Assembly: GCF_024357955.1 (NCBI RefSeq)
Contig: NZ_JANEYT010000004.1
Span: forward strand, 62,001-126,000
Origin: Photobacterium pectinilyticum
Lineage (GTDB): Bacteria; Pseudomonadota; Gammaproteobacteria; Enterobacterales; Vibrionaceae
Direction of reading: 5' to 3'
Length of the DNA: 64,000 bases
Shown here: positions 39,107 to 47,707 of the stretch, piece after piece
Layout of the letters: each line of letters opens with the position of its first letter
Position numbering within the stretch: position 1 is the first letter of the stretch
The notes under the pieces: model-generated
Seen by the model: the letters and a program-made list of their open reading frames with translations, nothing else
Databases searched by the model: none
Told to the model about the DNA's origin: nothing
Position numbers and translations under genes: made by a program

Positions 39107-40555
39107 ATGAAATTTATTGTTAAACCCCATCCTGAGATTTTCGTAAAGAGTGAATCTGTACGTAAGCGTTTTACCAGAATCTTAGAATGTAACATTCGCA
39201 TTATCCTTCAGCGTTCATGTGAGTCTATTGCGGTGATCAATCGCCGCAGCCATATTGAAGTGGTGCCAAAAGACGACAGCCAGCGTGAAGCGATACTGAC
39301 CGTCTTGACCCAGACTCCGGGGATCCACCATGTGCTGGAAGTTAAGCAGACTGACTTCACCGATTTGCACGACATCTACGAGCAGACTCTCGCACATGTT
39401 GGTAACACTCTAGAAGGCAAAACCTTCTGTGTTCGTGCTAAACGTACCGGTAAGCATGATTTTACTTCGATCGAGCTTGAGCGCTATGTGGGCGGTGGAC
39501 TCAACCAAGCTGTTGAGTCGGCGTCGGTGAAGCTGAAGAACCCGGATATGACTGTCCGTGTCGAAGTGCAAAATGAGAAGCTGAACCAGATCCTTGCCCG
39601 CCATAAAGGTTTGGGTGGTTTCCCGTTGGGCACTCAGGAAGACGTATTGAGCTTGATTTCTGGTGGCTTTGACTCTGGTGTTTCAAGTTATCTTCACATC
39701 AAGCGCGGCAGTAAAGTGCATTATTGCTTCTTCAACTTGGGCGGCCCAGCGCATGAAATCGGTGTAAAGCAGGTTTCTCACTTCTTGTGGAAGAAGTATG
39801 GCTCATCCGCTAAAGTGAAGTTTATTGCGATCGACTTCGAACCTGTTGTTGGCGAAATCCTTGAAAACATTGATGACGGCCAGATGGGCGTTGTGCTTAA
39901 ACGTATGTTCATGCGTGCTGCAGGTATGGTTGCTGAGCGTTTTGGTATTCAAGCATTAGTGACTGGTGAAGCTTTGGGTCAGGTATCGAGCCAGACTCTG
40001 ACTAACCTGCGCCATATTGATAACGTGACCGATACGCTGATCCTGCGTCCGCTGATCAACTGGGACAAAGAAGACATCATCGATGTTGCCCGTAAAATCG
40101 GTACCGAAGATTTTGCCAAGACTATGCCGGAATTCTGCGGTGTGATCTCCAAGAGCCCGACGGTGAAAGCGGTATTGCATAAGCTGGAAACCGAGGAAGC
40201 GAAGTTCGATTACACTGTTCTAGAGCGAGTGGTTTCTGAGGCGCGTGTGATTGATATCCGAGATATTGAGAAAGAAAGCCAAGAGCAGGCTCCGGAAATC
40301 GAGCTGGTAGACCAGATCGAAACGGACGCTGTGGTACTGGATATCCGTAGCCCGGATGAAGAAGACGAGAACCCGCTTGAGCTCGGCAATGTCGATGTGA
40401 AGCACCTTCCGTTCTACAAACTGGCGACCCAGTTTGGTGACTTGCCGCAGGATAAAACCTATCTGCTGTACTGTGACCGTGGTGTCATGAGTCGCCTACA
40501 GGCGCTTTACCTGAAAGAGAACGGCTTTGACAACGTGAAGGTCTACCGTCCTTAA
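39107..40555 (+). CDS. thiI: tRNA 4-thiouridine sulfurtransferase ThiI
   Basis: ThiI makes 4-thiouridine at tRNA position 8 and feeds sulfur into thiazole synthesis. Domains in order: ferredoxin-like and THUMP (about 1-165), PP-loop ATP pyrophosphatase with [11 protein letters not shown], and a C-terminal rhodanese domain with the persulfide Cys456 in YCDRGVMSR; the partner cysteine is in MPEFCGVIS. The length of 482 residues equals E. coli. Monocistronic; convergent with panE-yajL. Confidence 0.97.
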   Translation: MKFIVKPHPEIFVKSESVRKRFTRILECNIRIILQRSCESIAVINRRSHIEVVPKDDSQREAILTVLTQTPGIHHVLEVKQTDFTDLHDIYEQTLAHVGNTLEGKTFCVRAKRTGKHDFTSIELERYVGGGLNQAVESASVKLKNPDMTVRVEVQNEKLNQILARHKGLGGFPLGTQEDVLSLISGGFDSGVSSYLHIKRGSKVHYCFFNLGGPAHEIGVKQVSHFLWKKYGSSAKVKFIAIDFEPVVGEILENIDDGQMGVVLKRMFMRAAGMVAERFGIQALVTGEALGQVSSQTLTNLRHIDNVTDTLILRPLINWDKEDIIDVARKIGTEDFAKTMPEFCGVISKSPTVKAVLHKLETEEAKFDYTVLERVVSEARVIDIRDIEKESQEQAPEIELVDQIETDAVVLDIRSPDEEDENPLELGNVDVKHLPFYKLATQFGDLPQDKTYLLYCDRGVMSRLQALYLKENGFDNVKVYRP

Positions 40556-40576
40556 ATCAGTAAAAACTGTATGTAT

Positions 40577-40607
40577 AAAAACGAGAGCCTTGGCTCTCGT
40601 TTTTTTA
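40577..40607. terminator. Bidirectional terminator between thiI and yajL
   Basis: AAAACGAGAGCC and GGCTCTCGTTTT form a perfect stem with a two-base loop, flanked by A and T runs. Confidence 0.92.
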
Positions 40608-40629
40608 TGTCGGTAGTTTTATGTTTTAC

Positions 40630-41253
40630 CTATTTTCTTGGTAACACCGTGTAGTGCATGTTCGGCCATACCACCATTGGCTCTGCAACCTCGGCCGACT
40701 TTTCCTTGCCGGCAAGGTGGTTGATGATTTCAAACGCAAACTCCATTGCGGTGCCCGGCCCTTGGCTGGTTAGCAAGCGGTTGTTGACATCATAGACCAC
40801 GCGTTTGGTGCGAAGACGCTCTGCCGGAATACGGTCATGGAAGCTAGGGTGCGATGTCATCAGGGCTTCAGGGTAGAGCTGGTGGTGTTCAAGCACAAGG
40901 GCTGGAGCAGCACATATAGCCGCAACTAACTTACCATCGTATTTGTGCTGTTTGACAAACTCAACCAACAGCGGGCTGTCACGAAAGCATTCCGCCCCGC
41001 CAAGCCCACCGGGAAGTACCACACAGTCAAACGGTTCATCGGCAATATTGACCAAGGCTGTATCGGCAACCAGTTTGATCCCTCGCGAGCCTTCCATGAT
41101 CAACGCCCCGTCGGACGCAGCGCTGGCCGTCGTTACCGAAAAATTGGCGCGAACCAACATGTCGATAGTCGTGATGGCTTCTATCTCTTCCGTTCCTGGT
41201 GCAATGCATACAGCGACCTTGATAGGGTTCGGGCTGGTGCTGTCATTGGTCAT
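40630..41253 (-). CDS. yajL: YajL, DJ-1/PfpI-family protein (protein deglycase/chaperone)
   Basis: A 207-residue DJ-1 superfamily protein like E. coli YajL, which protects against electrophile and oxidative damage; a deglycase activity has been reported and debated. The nucleophile Cys114 is in AAICAAPALVL and the acidic partner in GTEEIEA. The final 20 residues extend beyond typical YajL. It overlaps the end of panE by 11 bases, so the two are translated from one panE-yajL message. It stands next to thiI, as in E. coli. Confidence 0.9.
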   Translation of the reverse strand: MTNDSTSPNPIKVAVCIAPGTEEIEAITTIDMLVRANFSVTTASAASDGALIMEGSRGIKLVADTALVNIADEPFDCVVLPGGLGGAECFRDSPLLVEFVKQHKYDGKLVAAICAAPALVLEHHQLYPEALMTSHPSFHDRIPAERLRTKRVVYDVNNRLLTSQGPGTAMEFAFEIINHLAGKEKSAEVAEPMVVWPNMHYTVLPRK

Positions 41254-42157
41254 GGTATTTTCTCTCCAATTCTTTTATAGCCTGCCACAGGCGATGGTTG
41301 TGAGGGGCTTCAATGTTATGTGTTGCCGCCCGGGCAATGAGATACCCGCTAATATAGTCGATTTCTGTCTGCCTTTGATGGCAAACATCCTGATTCATGG
41401 AAGAAAAATTGTCAGCCGTTGCATTTATTACCGTATCGACCCGTTGTCTGAGCACTGAGGCGGTAACTGGGTATCCCTCTGCGGACATAACCAAAGCGAC
41501 TTCTTGGCAAATAGCGTCTAGTTCGGTATCGAATTCTGACCTTGCCAGTTTGCCGTTCTTGCAAAGATGAAGTGCTGTCAGCGGGTTGATAGCACAGTTA
41601 ATAGCCAATTTGTTCCATAACGGTTGGTTAATATCGTCCTCCCATTGGCAAGGGGGCAGGGCATCATCAAGTAAGTGTGCCAGTTGCTGGTGCTGGATGC
41701 CGTGTGGCGTAATGCTTCCCAGCAGGGTAGGGCCAATACCTGTGTGGTGCACTTCATCCTGACTAGGGCGGAAAGCGGCTTGGGCGGTGGTGGCATAAAT
41801 GATCGGGTTGTTGGGCAGTAGGTCCAATACGGTTTGCTGGCTACCCATGCCGTTGTGCATGATCACTACTGCAGTCTCGGGATTCAGGTGCGGTTTGATC
41901 GCTTGAATGGCGGCACCGACCTGAAAGGCTTTGACGGTGGCTAACACCAGATCACTGCTCGCCAATAAAGGGGGTTGGTTAGCCTCAAACAGAGAGGTGG
42001 ATTTCGGCGTGAGCTTGGCAGTCGCATCAGTGCCTGTTAGGTGAATAGCTAACTTTTGGTGATTGTCGCGCGTCCAGAAATGGACGTTGTGTTGATTAGC
42101 GAGTTTGCAGCCCCATAGCCTACCGACGGCACCGGCTCCTAGAATGGTGATGTTCAC
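41243..42157 (-). CDS. panE: 2-dehydropantoate 2-reductase
   Basis: PanE reduces ketopantoate to pantoate with NADPH in pantothenate/CoA synthesis. The N-terminal Rossmann motif GAGAVGRLWG (residues 7-16), the HNGMGSQQTVL segment and the catalytic-Lys helix (NKLAINCAINPLTAL) are all visible. Length is 304 residues. It is followed by yajL with overlapping frames. Confidence 0.94.
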   Translation of the reverse strand: MNITILGAGAVGRLWGCKLANQHNVHFWTRDNHQKLAIHLTGTDATAKLTPKSTSLFEANQPPLLASSDLVLATVKAFQVGAAIQAIKPHLNPETAVVIMHNGMGSQQTVLDLLPNNPIIYATTAQAAFRPSQDEVHHTGIGPTLLGSITPHGIQHQQLAHLLDDALPPCQWEDDINQPLWNKLAINCAINPLTALHLCKNGKLARSEFDTELDAICQEVALVMSAEGYPVTASVLRQRVDTVINATADNFSSMNQDVCHQRQTEIDYISGYLIARAATHNIEAPHNHRLWQAIKELERKYHDQ

Positions 42158-42228
42158 AATTTGCTTCCGTGTATTGGATGACTATGTCGGGATAATAACA
42201 CCGTTAAAGCGGGGAAGAAGAGATTTAG

Positions 42229-42248
42229 TCCGCTCCTCCCTGAGCGGA
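42229..42248 (-). terminator. Hairpin after the second ompK gene
   Basis: TCCGCTC (42229-42235) pairs with GAGCGGA (42242-42248). Followed on the minus strand by CTAAATCTCTTCTTCC, a weak T tract. Confidence 0.55.
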
Positions 42249-42259
42249 TAAAGGTGGCT

Positions 42260-43087
42260 TTAGAATTTATAGGTGACAGAGAAGTAATGACTAATACCAG
42301 TGGATTCGAAGCTACTGGTATCTTCTATGAGGTAAACATCATTATAGAGTTTGAAGCCATAGCCCACGGCATAACGGTCAGAATGCCAGTAGAAGCCGTT
42401 GAACATTACCCCACCATGGTTGGCTTGTGAATTACCCTTGAAGGTGTCATCGGCTGCAAACTGATAATCGATGTAGCCTTGGTAGGCAATAAAGCTATCA
42501 TTGGGGAACGTATAAAAGGGTTTGAACCAGTTAGTTGATAACTGCAGGCCGTTCCAGTCTTTGTTGTTAATATCATAGAGGCCATAAAGGTTGAGGCCGA
42601 CTTTGCCAAACCAAGGAACCTGAACGTCTGAGCCTATGCCCCAGAAGGAGTTGTTGACCGGGGGAAAATCACTTTCTTTGGCATAGCCACCATCCCAATT
42701 GAACAAGGTGGCGATGTAAAATTCTTGGAATGGCCCGATTGAAAGATCTCTTTTGGTCATGGCATCAAGGGAAAGCCTAGGGGCAAATTTCATAAAGATT
42801 TTAACCCCGTCATTCTTATCGCTGGCATCGTGATCGGTTAAATCAAAAACATCAACGTAACCATAAAGGTCAAAGATACCGGAGCGTCCGCCGAATTCCA
42901 TCTCCAAATAATCATGACCGGAATGTGCGTCAGGTGATCTTGGGAGCTCTTCAAGGGCGTACATGAGATTGAATTGAAGCCATTTATAGTCGTTTTTATG
43001 GATATCATCTGAATAATCGACAGCAAAGCTGACAGTTGGCAGCATTGCTGCTGCGCTGATACTTAAAGCGGTCAGGGTTTTATGCAT
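42260..43087 (-). CDS. OmpK/Tsx-family outer membrane channel, second copy
   Basis: A 275-residue outer-membrane beta-barrel of the nucleoside-specific channel family (Tsx, Vibrio OmpK). A signal peptide ends near SFA-VDY. It shares long blocks with the neighbouring ompK: DYSDDIHKNDY, EMEFGGRSGIFDLYGYVDVF, IFMKFAPR, GLNLYG, STNWFKPFY, YQGYIDYQF, YWHSDRYAVGYG and the terminal HYFSVTYKF. The C-terminal Phe is typical of Omp85-inserted barrels. Arose by tandem duplication. It looks less codon-optimised than the first copy, suggesting lower expression. Confidence 0.9.
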   Translation of the reverse strand: MHKTLTALSISAAAMLPTVSFAVDYSDDIHKNDYKWLQFNLMYALEELPRSPDAHSGHDYLEMEFGGRSGIFDLYGYVDVFDLTDHDASDKNDGVKIFMKFAPRLSLDAMTKRDLSIGPFQEFYIATLFNWDGGYAKESDFPPVNNSFWGIGSDVQVPWFGKVGLNLYGLYDINNKDWNGLQLSTNWFKPFYTFPNDSFIAYQGYIDYQFAADDTFKGNSQANHGGVMFNGFYWHSDRYAVGYGFKLYNDVYLIEDTSSFESTGISHYFSVTYKF

Positions 43088-43343
43088 GATAGTGTCTCGC
43101 TAGCCATTTGCCATTGCTTATGGGCACTGAACGACCATGTTGTCTGGCGTAGTCCAGTGTTAAGTAAAGGTTAGCGGATTAGTGCTTTGGGGGCGGCCTG
43201 TCTTGCAACTACGGCAAGGTTCTTGCGTGCGGAAATCTTATTGCTGGAAAAATGTGCCAAAAATGAATAACAAAGACAGGGTGTCTCGAAAGTAATTTCT
43301 ATCTTAGATTTGAGAGGGGAAGTTCGGGGTAATGCAAAAGTCA
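43088..43343. other. Upstream region of the second ompK copy
   Basis: About 255 bp between the first ompK terminator and the second copy. No gene or clear promoter hexamers seen. Confidence 0.3.
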
Positions 43344-43372
43344 TAAAAAAAGCACCCGAAGGTGCTTTTTTC
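43344..43372 (-). terminator. Terminator after ompK
   Basis: On the minus strand AAAAAAGCACC, loop TTCG, GGTGCTTTTTTT. It separates the two ompK copies into different transcripts. Confidence 0.92.
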
Positions 43373-43394
43373 TATCAGCTACGAGAGCCGTAAC

Positions 43395-44204
43395 TTAGAA
43401 CTTGTAAGTTACGCTAAAGTAGTGACCAACGCCTGAAGACTCAGCTTCTGGTGCCCATGGTAGAGCTGCACCGTCTTCAAAGCCGTATACGTTGTTGTAT
43501 AGTTTCAGACCGTAACCCACTGCGTAGCGGTCAGAGTGCCAGTAGATACCGTTGAACATTGCACCGCCGTGGCTTGACTGGTATGCAGCGTCATCTTCCA
43601 TACCGAACTGGTAGTCGATGTAACCTTGGTAAGAAATGAACGTACCGTTGTCTAGGAAGTAGAAAGGCTTGAACCAGTTGGTAGATACTTGGAAGCCGTT
43701 CCAATCTTTCTCGTTTGAATCGTAAGTACCGTATAGGTTTAGGCCAATTTTGCCCAACCATGGAACCATTACGTCTGAACCTAGACCGATTTTCTGAGAG
43801 TTAACACCAGAGTTGCCACCCCACTCCATAACAGTCGCTAGGTATAGCTCTTGTACTGGACCGAAAGACAGGTCTTTGCCTGTTAGACCGTCAAGAGACA
43901 TACGCGGTGCGAACTTCATGAAGATTTTTTCAGCGCCGTCTTTGTCGCTGCCTGAATCACTTGTTAGGTTGAACACATCAACGTAACCGTATAGGTCGAA
44001 GATGCCTGAACGACCGCCGAATTCCATCTCTAGGTAATCGTGAGTTGACTCTGGGCCTGCACCTTTCTCGTCAACGGCTGCCATCAGGTTGAACTGAGAC
44101 CAGCTGTAGTCGTTTTTGTGGATGTCGTCAGAGTAATCAGCCGCATTAACTGCTGGAACAGCAGAGGCAGCTAGAACGCTTAGTGCTACTAGTGATTTAC
44201 GCAT
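43395..44204 (-). CDS. ompK: Outer membrane channel OmpK (Tsx family)
   Basis: A 269-residue member of the Tsx/OmpK nucleoside-channel family, a major outer-membrane protein and phage receptor in vibrios. The signal peptide is MRKSLVALSVLAASAVPAVNA, followed by ADYSDDIHKNDY. The start is ATG 44204, with GAGAG 8 bases upstream; the frame stays open further up but lacks a site. Beta-barrel strands end in HYFSVTYKF. It has a well-formed promoter and a CRP-like site upstream, matching the CRP control known for E. coli tsx. Confidence 0.93.
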   Translation of the reverse strand: MRKSLVALSVLAASAVPAVNAADYSDDIHKNDYSWSQFNLMAAVDEKGAGPESTHDYLEMEFGGRSGIFDLYGYVDVFNLTSDSGSDKDGAEKIFMKFAPRMSLDGLTGKDLSFGPVQELYLATVMEWGGNSGVNSQKIGLGSDVMVPWLGKIGLNLYGTYDSNEKDWNGFQVSTNWFKPFYFLDNGTFISYQGYIDYQFGMEDDAAYQSSHGGAMFNGIYWHSDRYAVGYGLKLYNNVYGFEDGAALPWAPEAESSGVGHYFSVTYKF

Positions 44205-44270
44205 GGGGTGAACTCTCGCTAATTGTGTTTTAAGACCGGACTTTTGTCTGTCCGTGTTCTGTTGGCGGAG

Positions 44271-44299
44271 AGTGTATTGCTTTATGTCACCTTTGTGAA
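44271..44299 (-). promoter_or_regulatory. ompK promoter
   Basis: On the minus strand TTCACA (44299-44294), 17 bp, TACACT (44276-44271). The expected transcript start is near 44264, about 60 nt before the ATG. Confidence 0.65.
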
Positions 44300-44324
44300 T
44301 GTAACGATTGCGCAATCCTTTGCT

Positions 44325-44346
44325 AAATGTGATCTCGATCGACTGT
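44325..44346 (-). promoter_or_regulatory. CRP-like site upstream of ompK
   Basis: The left half AAATGTGATCT is perfect and the right half is partial (GATCGACTGT). The centre is near -71 relative to the predicted ompK start, a class I activator position. Confidence 0.5.
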
Positions 44347-44488
44347 AATCGATTTCAAGTTGAAGAAAAAGTGATCTTTAGCGTGTTTTTTGTGCGTTTT
44401 AAAGTAAATTTTCTGAACTAAGTGTGAAGAGGGTACTCTAAGCGCGGTTTTGCTATCTCAAATGGGGATGAAAAGTGCAGAAAATAAA

Positions 44489-44524
44489 AAAGGAAGTATT
44501 TCTGCTCAACAGAATACTTCCTTT
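44489..44524 (-). terminator. Terminator after ampG
   Basis: AAAGGAAGTATT pairs with AATACTTCCTTT, with an inner CTG/CAG. On the minus strand it is followed by TTTTTATTTTC. Confidence 0.9.
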
Positions 44525-44562
44525 AGGCGCTACCGAATATTAGGGGAGGCGCAATTGTGTTG

Positions 44563-45936
44563 CTAGTCGTTCTTTGTGCTGAAGCTGGTACTGTGCTTGT
44601 TGACGATGTAGATCAACCCCAGTACTGGCAGACCGATAAGGGCGGTGGTGAGGAAAAAGATGTTGTATCCGTACATGTCGACATACAAGCCTGAGAAACC
44701 GGCAATGAATTTCGGGAACAACAGCATGATGGAACTGAACAACGCGTATTGTGTGGCAGAGAAAGCCACATTGGTCAGGCTCGACATGAAGGTAATGAAA
44801 GCGGCAGTCGCTATGCCGGCACTGAGGTTATCCAGTGAAATGACCAAGGTCAGCATCGGTAGGCTATTGCCGATATAGCTAAATACCATGAAGGCCAAAT
44901 TGGTGAGAGCAGCGAGCACTGCCCCCAAGGCAAGAATGCGCATGGTGGAGTATTTGCTGACCAAGATCCCGCCAAGGCCGGCCCCTAATAGTGTCATGAT
45001 AACGCCATAGATTTTTGACACCGAGGCCACCTCGGTTTTGGTAAAGCCCATATCGACGTAGAAGGCATTGGCCATCACACCCATGACGACATCGGAAATC
45101 CGGTAGCAACTGATAAGGGCCAGGATCAGCAGGGCTTGTTTACCATAGCGATCGAAGAAATCCTTAAATGGCATCACAGCGGCGGCATAGAACCAAGCGA
45201 TGAGCCTTGCCTTGCGCGGTGAGGTCCCTTTGGCTATGAGGCTTTGGCGGAATTCTTTCTCGACATTATCGATGGCTGAGCTATCAATGGTCGGCTCATG
45301 AATACATAGCGCAGTAATAAGACCGACCGACATCAGGCTTGCCATAATGAAATAGGCATACTTCCAGCCTTCAGGATCGTAGCCGGTATTCGAACCAAAC
45401 CAAGCAGCAAATGCCAGTGCCCCAGCTCCCGCCATGATCATTGCGAGACGATAACCGGTCATGTAGGCAGCAGCGAGTGCCGCCTGTAATCGCTCGGAAG
45501 CTAATTCAATGCGATAAGCATCAATCACAATGTCTTGTGACGCCGAAGAAAAAGCGACGATGACGGCAAAAATAGCCAATTGAACCAAGTCGCCCTGTGG
45601 ATTGCTGACCGCCATTCCGATCAGGGAGCCAATGATCAGTAGCTGCGAGAAGATCATCCAGCCTCGGCGTCTTCCTAGCAGTGATGACAAGATCGGAATT
45701 GGGAAGCGGTCGATAAGCGGTGACCAGATCCATTTAAAGCCGTAGGCCAGTGCCACCCAGCTGAAAAAACCGATATCGGTGCGACTCACTTCGGCTTCCC
45801 GAAGCCAGAAAGATAAGGTCCCAAATACCAGTAGCAAAGGCAGGCCGGAAGAGAAGCCCAGTGCCAACATGATCAGGACTTTTTTCTCTAGATATACTCG
45901 CCAGCCAAGTTTTTCATTTTCAATCGATTGCTCCAT
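44563..45936 (-). CDS. ampG: Muropeptide permease AmpG
   Basis: AmpG imports GlcNAc-anhydroMurNAc peptides from the periplasm for cell-wall recycling; in species with AmpR it also carries the beta-lactamase-inducing signal. It is a major-facilitator protein of 457 residues with 12-14 hydrophobic helices; LALGFSSGLPLLLVFGTLSF, FKWIWSPLIDRF, GRRRGWM and SQDIVIDAYRIE are diagnostic. I choose ATG 45936 (MEQSIENEKLG) because GAGGG is 6 bases upstream. It is the last gene of a yajG-ppiA-unknown-ampG series, like E. coli yajG-ampG. Confidence 0.95.
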   Translation of the reverse strand: MEQSIENEKLGWRVYLEKKVLIMLALGFSSGLPLLLVFGTLSFWLREAEVSRTDIGFFSWVALAYGFKWIWSPLIDRFPIPILSSLLGRRRGWMIFSQLLIIGSLIGMAVSNPQGDLVQLAIFAVIVAFSSASQDIVIDAYRIELASERLQAALAAAYMTGYRLAMIMAGAGALAFAAWFGSNTGYDPEGWKYAYFIMASLMSVGLITALCIHEPTIDSSAIDNVEKEFRQSLIAKGTSPRKARLIAWFYAAAVMPFKDFFDRYGKQALLILALISCYRISDVVMGVMANAFYVDMGFTKTEVASVSKIYGVIMTLLGAGLGGILVSKYSTMRILALGAVLAALTNLAFMVFSYIGNSLPMLTLVISLDNLSAGIATAAFITFMSSLTNVAFSATQYALFSSIMLLFPKFIAGFSGLYVDMYGYNIFFLTTALIGLPVLGLIYIVNKHSTSFSTKND

Positions 45937-46107
45937 GGATCCCTCAGGTATTTCTGAATTAGCAGCCAGTAGTATATACAGGTATACCCGCAAGCTACCG
46001 AGTAATTAAGTAAAAATACAGTAAAAGGTGGTCGCAAAGTATGAAACTTGTATATCTCTGAAACACGGCTGGGTGAGACGGTGGGAAGGGGAGAGATAGG
46101 GCGAAGA

Positions 46108-46470
46108 TTAAGGACGGATCCCCTGCATTTTTTCCTGCCGTTCACCGAGCCCGAGCAGAAACTGTGCAGCCGAAGCTACTTTGTATTGCAAAAAGTTATT
46201 GCCCAGCAATTCATGCTCTTCCAACGATTCCAGTAAGTGGACTAAGTACCAGTAGGTAGACTCGTAGTGATCGTCTGGGGAGCCAGAAGGGACAGAGAGC
46301 AGCCACCATTCATGAAGATGTTCGGTGATGGTCGTTTTCATGGCGTCATAATTGACGTCGCCGTTAATCGTCCCCAAGGCACTGAGTGCAATCGCCGGAG
46401 CATGGTCGGCAATATGCTGGCTGATTAACTCAGCATGGGTTGCATGATTGGAAGAGACAAGTTTGAGCAT
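46108..46470 (-). CDS. Uncharacterised small protein in the yajG-ampG cluster
   Basis: A 120-residue protein that I do not recognise; it begins MLKLVSSNHATHAELI. No signal peptide or membrane helix. It is predicted mainly helical, with a Trp/Tyr-rich centre (HEWWLLSVPSG; YESTYWYLVHLLESLEEHELL). I choose ATG 46470, with AGGTG 7 bases upstream, over a GTG three codons earlier. That ribosome-binding site lies inside a perfect 12-bp inverted repeat, which may regulate translation. Confidence 0.7.
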   Translation of the reverse strand: MLKLVSSNHATHAELISQHIADHAPAIALSALGTINGDVNYDAMKTTITEHLHEWWLLSVPSGSPDDHYESTYWYLVHLLESLEEHELLGNNFLQYKVASAAQFLLGLGERQEKMQGIRP

Positions 46471-46474
46471 AGCA

Positions 46475-46506
46475 GTCACCTGATCACAAACTAATGATCA
46501 GGTGAC
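46475..46506 (-). promoter_or_regulatory. Perfect 12-bp inverted repeat covering a ribosome-binding site
   Basis: GTCACCTGATCA (46475-46486) and TGATCAGGTGAC (46495-46506) with an 8-base loop. In the minus-strand RNA the AGGTGAC that should bind the ribosome is in the stem, 5 bases before the ATG of the downstream gene. It may alternatively terminate ppiA. Confidence 0.65.
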
Positions 46507-46518
46507 ATTAGCTTGTGT

Positions 46519-47073
46519 CTAATTTTTAATAATATTGATACTTTCAATAACTATAGGCTGCTCAGGAACATCTTTCATACCCATAGAGCGGATAGTTGTC
46601 GTGGGAATTTCGGTCATTTTTTCAATAACTGGGAAGCCGCTCACAACTTTGCCAAATACCGCATAACCCGGGCGGCTGCCTTGTGCATCTAAGAAGGTAT
46701 TATTTTGGTAGTTGATATAAAACTGGCGAGTTGCTGAGTCCGGATCTTGGGTGCGGGCCATCGCGACCGTGGCTTTGGCATTGCTCAGGCCATTGGTGGA
46801 CTCATTCTTAATAGGCTCATAGCCTGAACGACGTTTGAGATCTTTGTCAAAACCACCGCCTTGAGCCATAAAACCCGGGATAACACGGTGAAAAATCGTT
46901 CCTTCATAGCTGCCATCCTCCACATAACGAAGGAAGTTTTCGCTCGAAATCGGGGCTTTTTCTTGTTCAAGTTCAATGACGAACTCACCCAGGTTAGTTG
47001 TGACCGAAACTTGGGTGGCAGCACTGACCGGAATTGCCAGGCAAAGTAATAGGGTAGATAGCAAGCGACGCAT
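46519..47073 (-). CDS. ppiA: Periplasmic peptidyl-prolyl cis-trans isomerase (cyclophilin)
   Basis: A cyclophilin-type prolyl isomerase of 184 residues with a cleavable signal peptide (MRRLLSTLLLCLAIPVSA), hence periplasmic like E. coli PpiA. Core motifs are TIFHRVIPGFMAQGGGF, ATVAMARTQDPDSATRQFYIN and GYAVFGKV. Its start codon overlaps the last base of the yajG stop (TAATG), implying coupling. ppiA is not in this position in E. coli, so the association with yajG-ampG is a difference worth noting. Confidence 0.94.
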   Translation of the reverse strand: MRRLLSTLLLCLAIPVSAATQVSVTTNLGEFVIELEQEKAPISSENFLRYVEDGSYEGTIFHRVIPGFMAQGGGFDKDLKRRSGYEPIKNESTNGLSNAKATVAMARTQDPDSATRQFYINYQNNTFLDAQGSRPGYAVFGKVVSGFPVIEKMTEIPTTTIRSMGMKDVPEQPIVIESINIIKN

Positions 47074-47648
47074 TATAGGTTCTCCTGCATATAAGCATTT
47101 AACTCAGGATCAGCATAGATGTCTTTAAGTACCGCTGTGATTAAATGGTTCATTGACTGTTCCATATCCTCAACCGATGCGCTCATTGCACCATTGCGGG
47201 CCGATTTGCCGGAATAGCGTTTAACAAATTTACCTTTTGGCGTTTCCACGACAAGTTGCAGCTGGAGCTTGCTGCTCAGTTCGTGGCTTACTACGCTGTG
47301 CTTGACGTTGACCATCGCTTCAAGGATATCAAGGCGCAAGGTCCCCTCGCTGTCTTCAGCAATGGTATAGCCTTGGGCGGTCAACTGACGTGATAGCGCA
47401 CCTTCCATTGTGGTACGGAGGTTTTCGTTGCTGTGTAGCGGCTGAACATTTTCACGGCCATTATCGACAACAGCAATGAATTGCGCCGTACGAAGATCGC
47501 GGCTATCGAGATTAATGCTCTTGCCTTGTACCAGAGGTTGTGAGGCGATCACCGGTTCCGGGCTGATGGACAGCTGAGGCTCAGACGGGGTAGAACAGGC
47601 CGTCAGGGCAAGCACGGAGGCAGCAACAAGAAGCTTCTTCATAGTCAT
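47073..47648 (-). CDS. yajG: YajG-family outer membrane lipoprotein
   Basis: A 191-residue lipoprotein: a short signal and a lipobox LTAC, with the rest a YajG-type domain (RTAQFIAVVDNGRENVQPL; LQLQLVVETPKGKFVKRYSG; MNHLITAVLKDIYADPELNAYMQENL at the end, quoted only in part as DIYADPELNAYM). Its function is not established. Two starts (ATG 47648, ATG 47642) share AAGGAT. It heads yajG-ppiA-unknown-ampG. Confidence 0.88.
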   Translation of the reverse strand: MTMKKLLVAASVLALTACSTPSEPQLSISPEPVIASQPLVQGKSINLDSRDLRTAQFIAVVDNGRENVQPLHSNENLRTTMEGALSRQLTAQGYTIAEDSEGTLRLDILEAMVNVKHSVVSHELSSKLQLQLVVETPKGKFVKRYSGKSARNGAMSASVEDMEQSMNHLITAVLKDIYADPELNAYMQENL

Positions 47649-47707
47649 TCTATCCTTGGGTATAGGCGGGGGCTGCGCAAGCTCCCCGTAAAAAGTGATA
47701 TTGTAAT

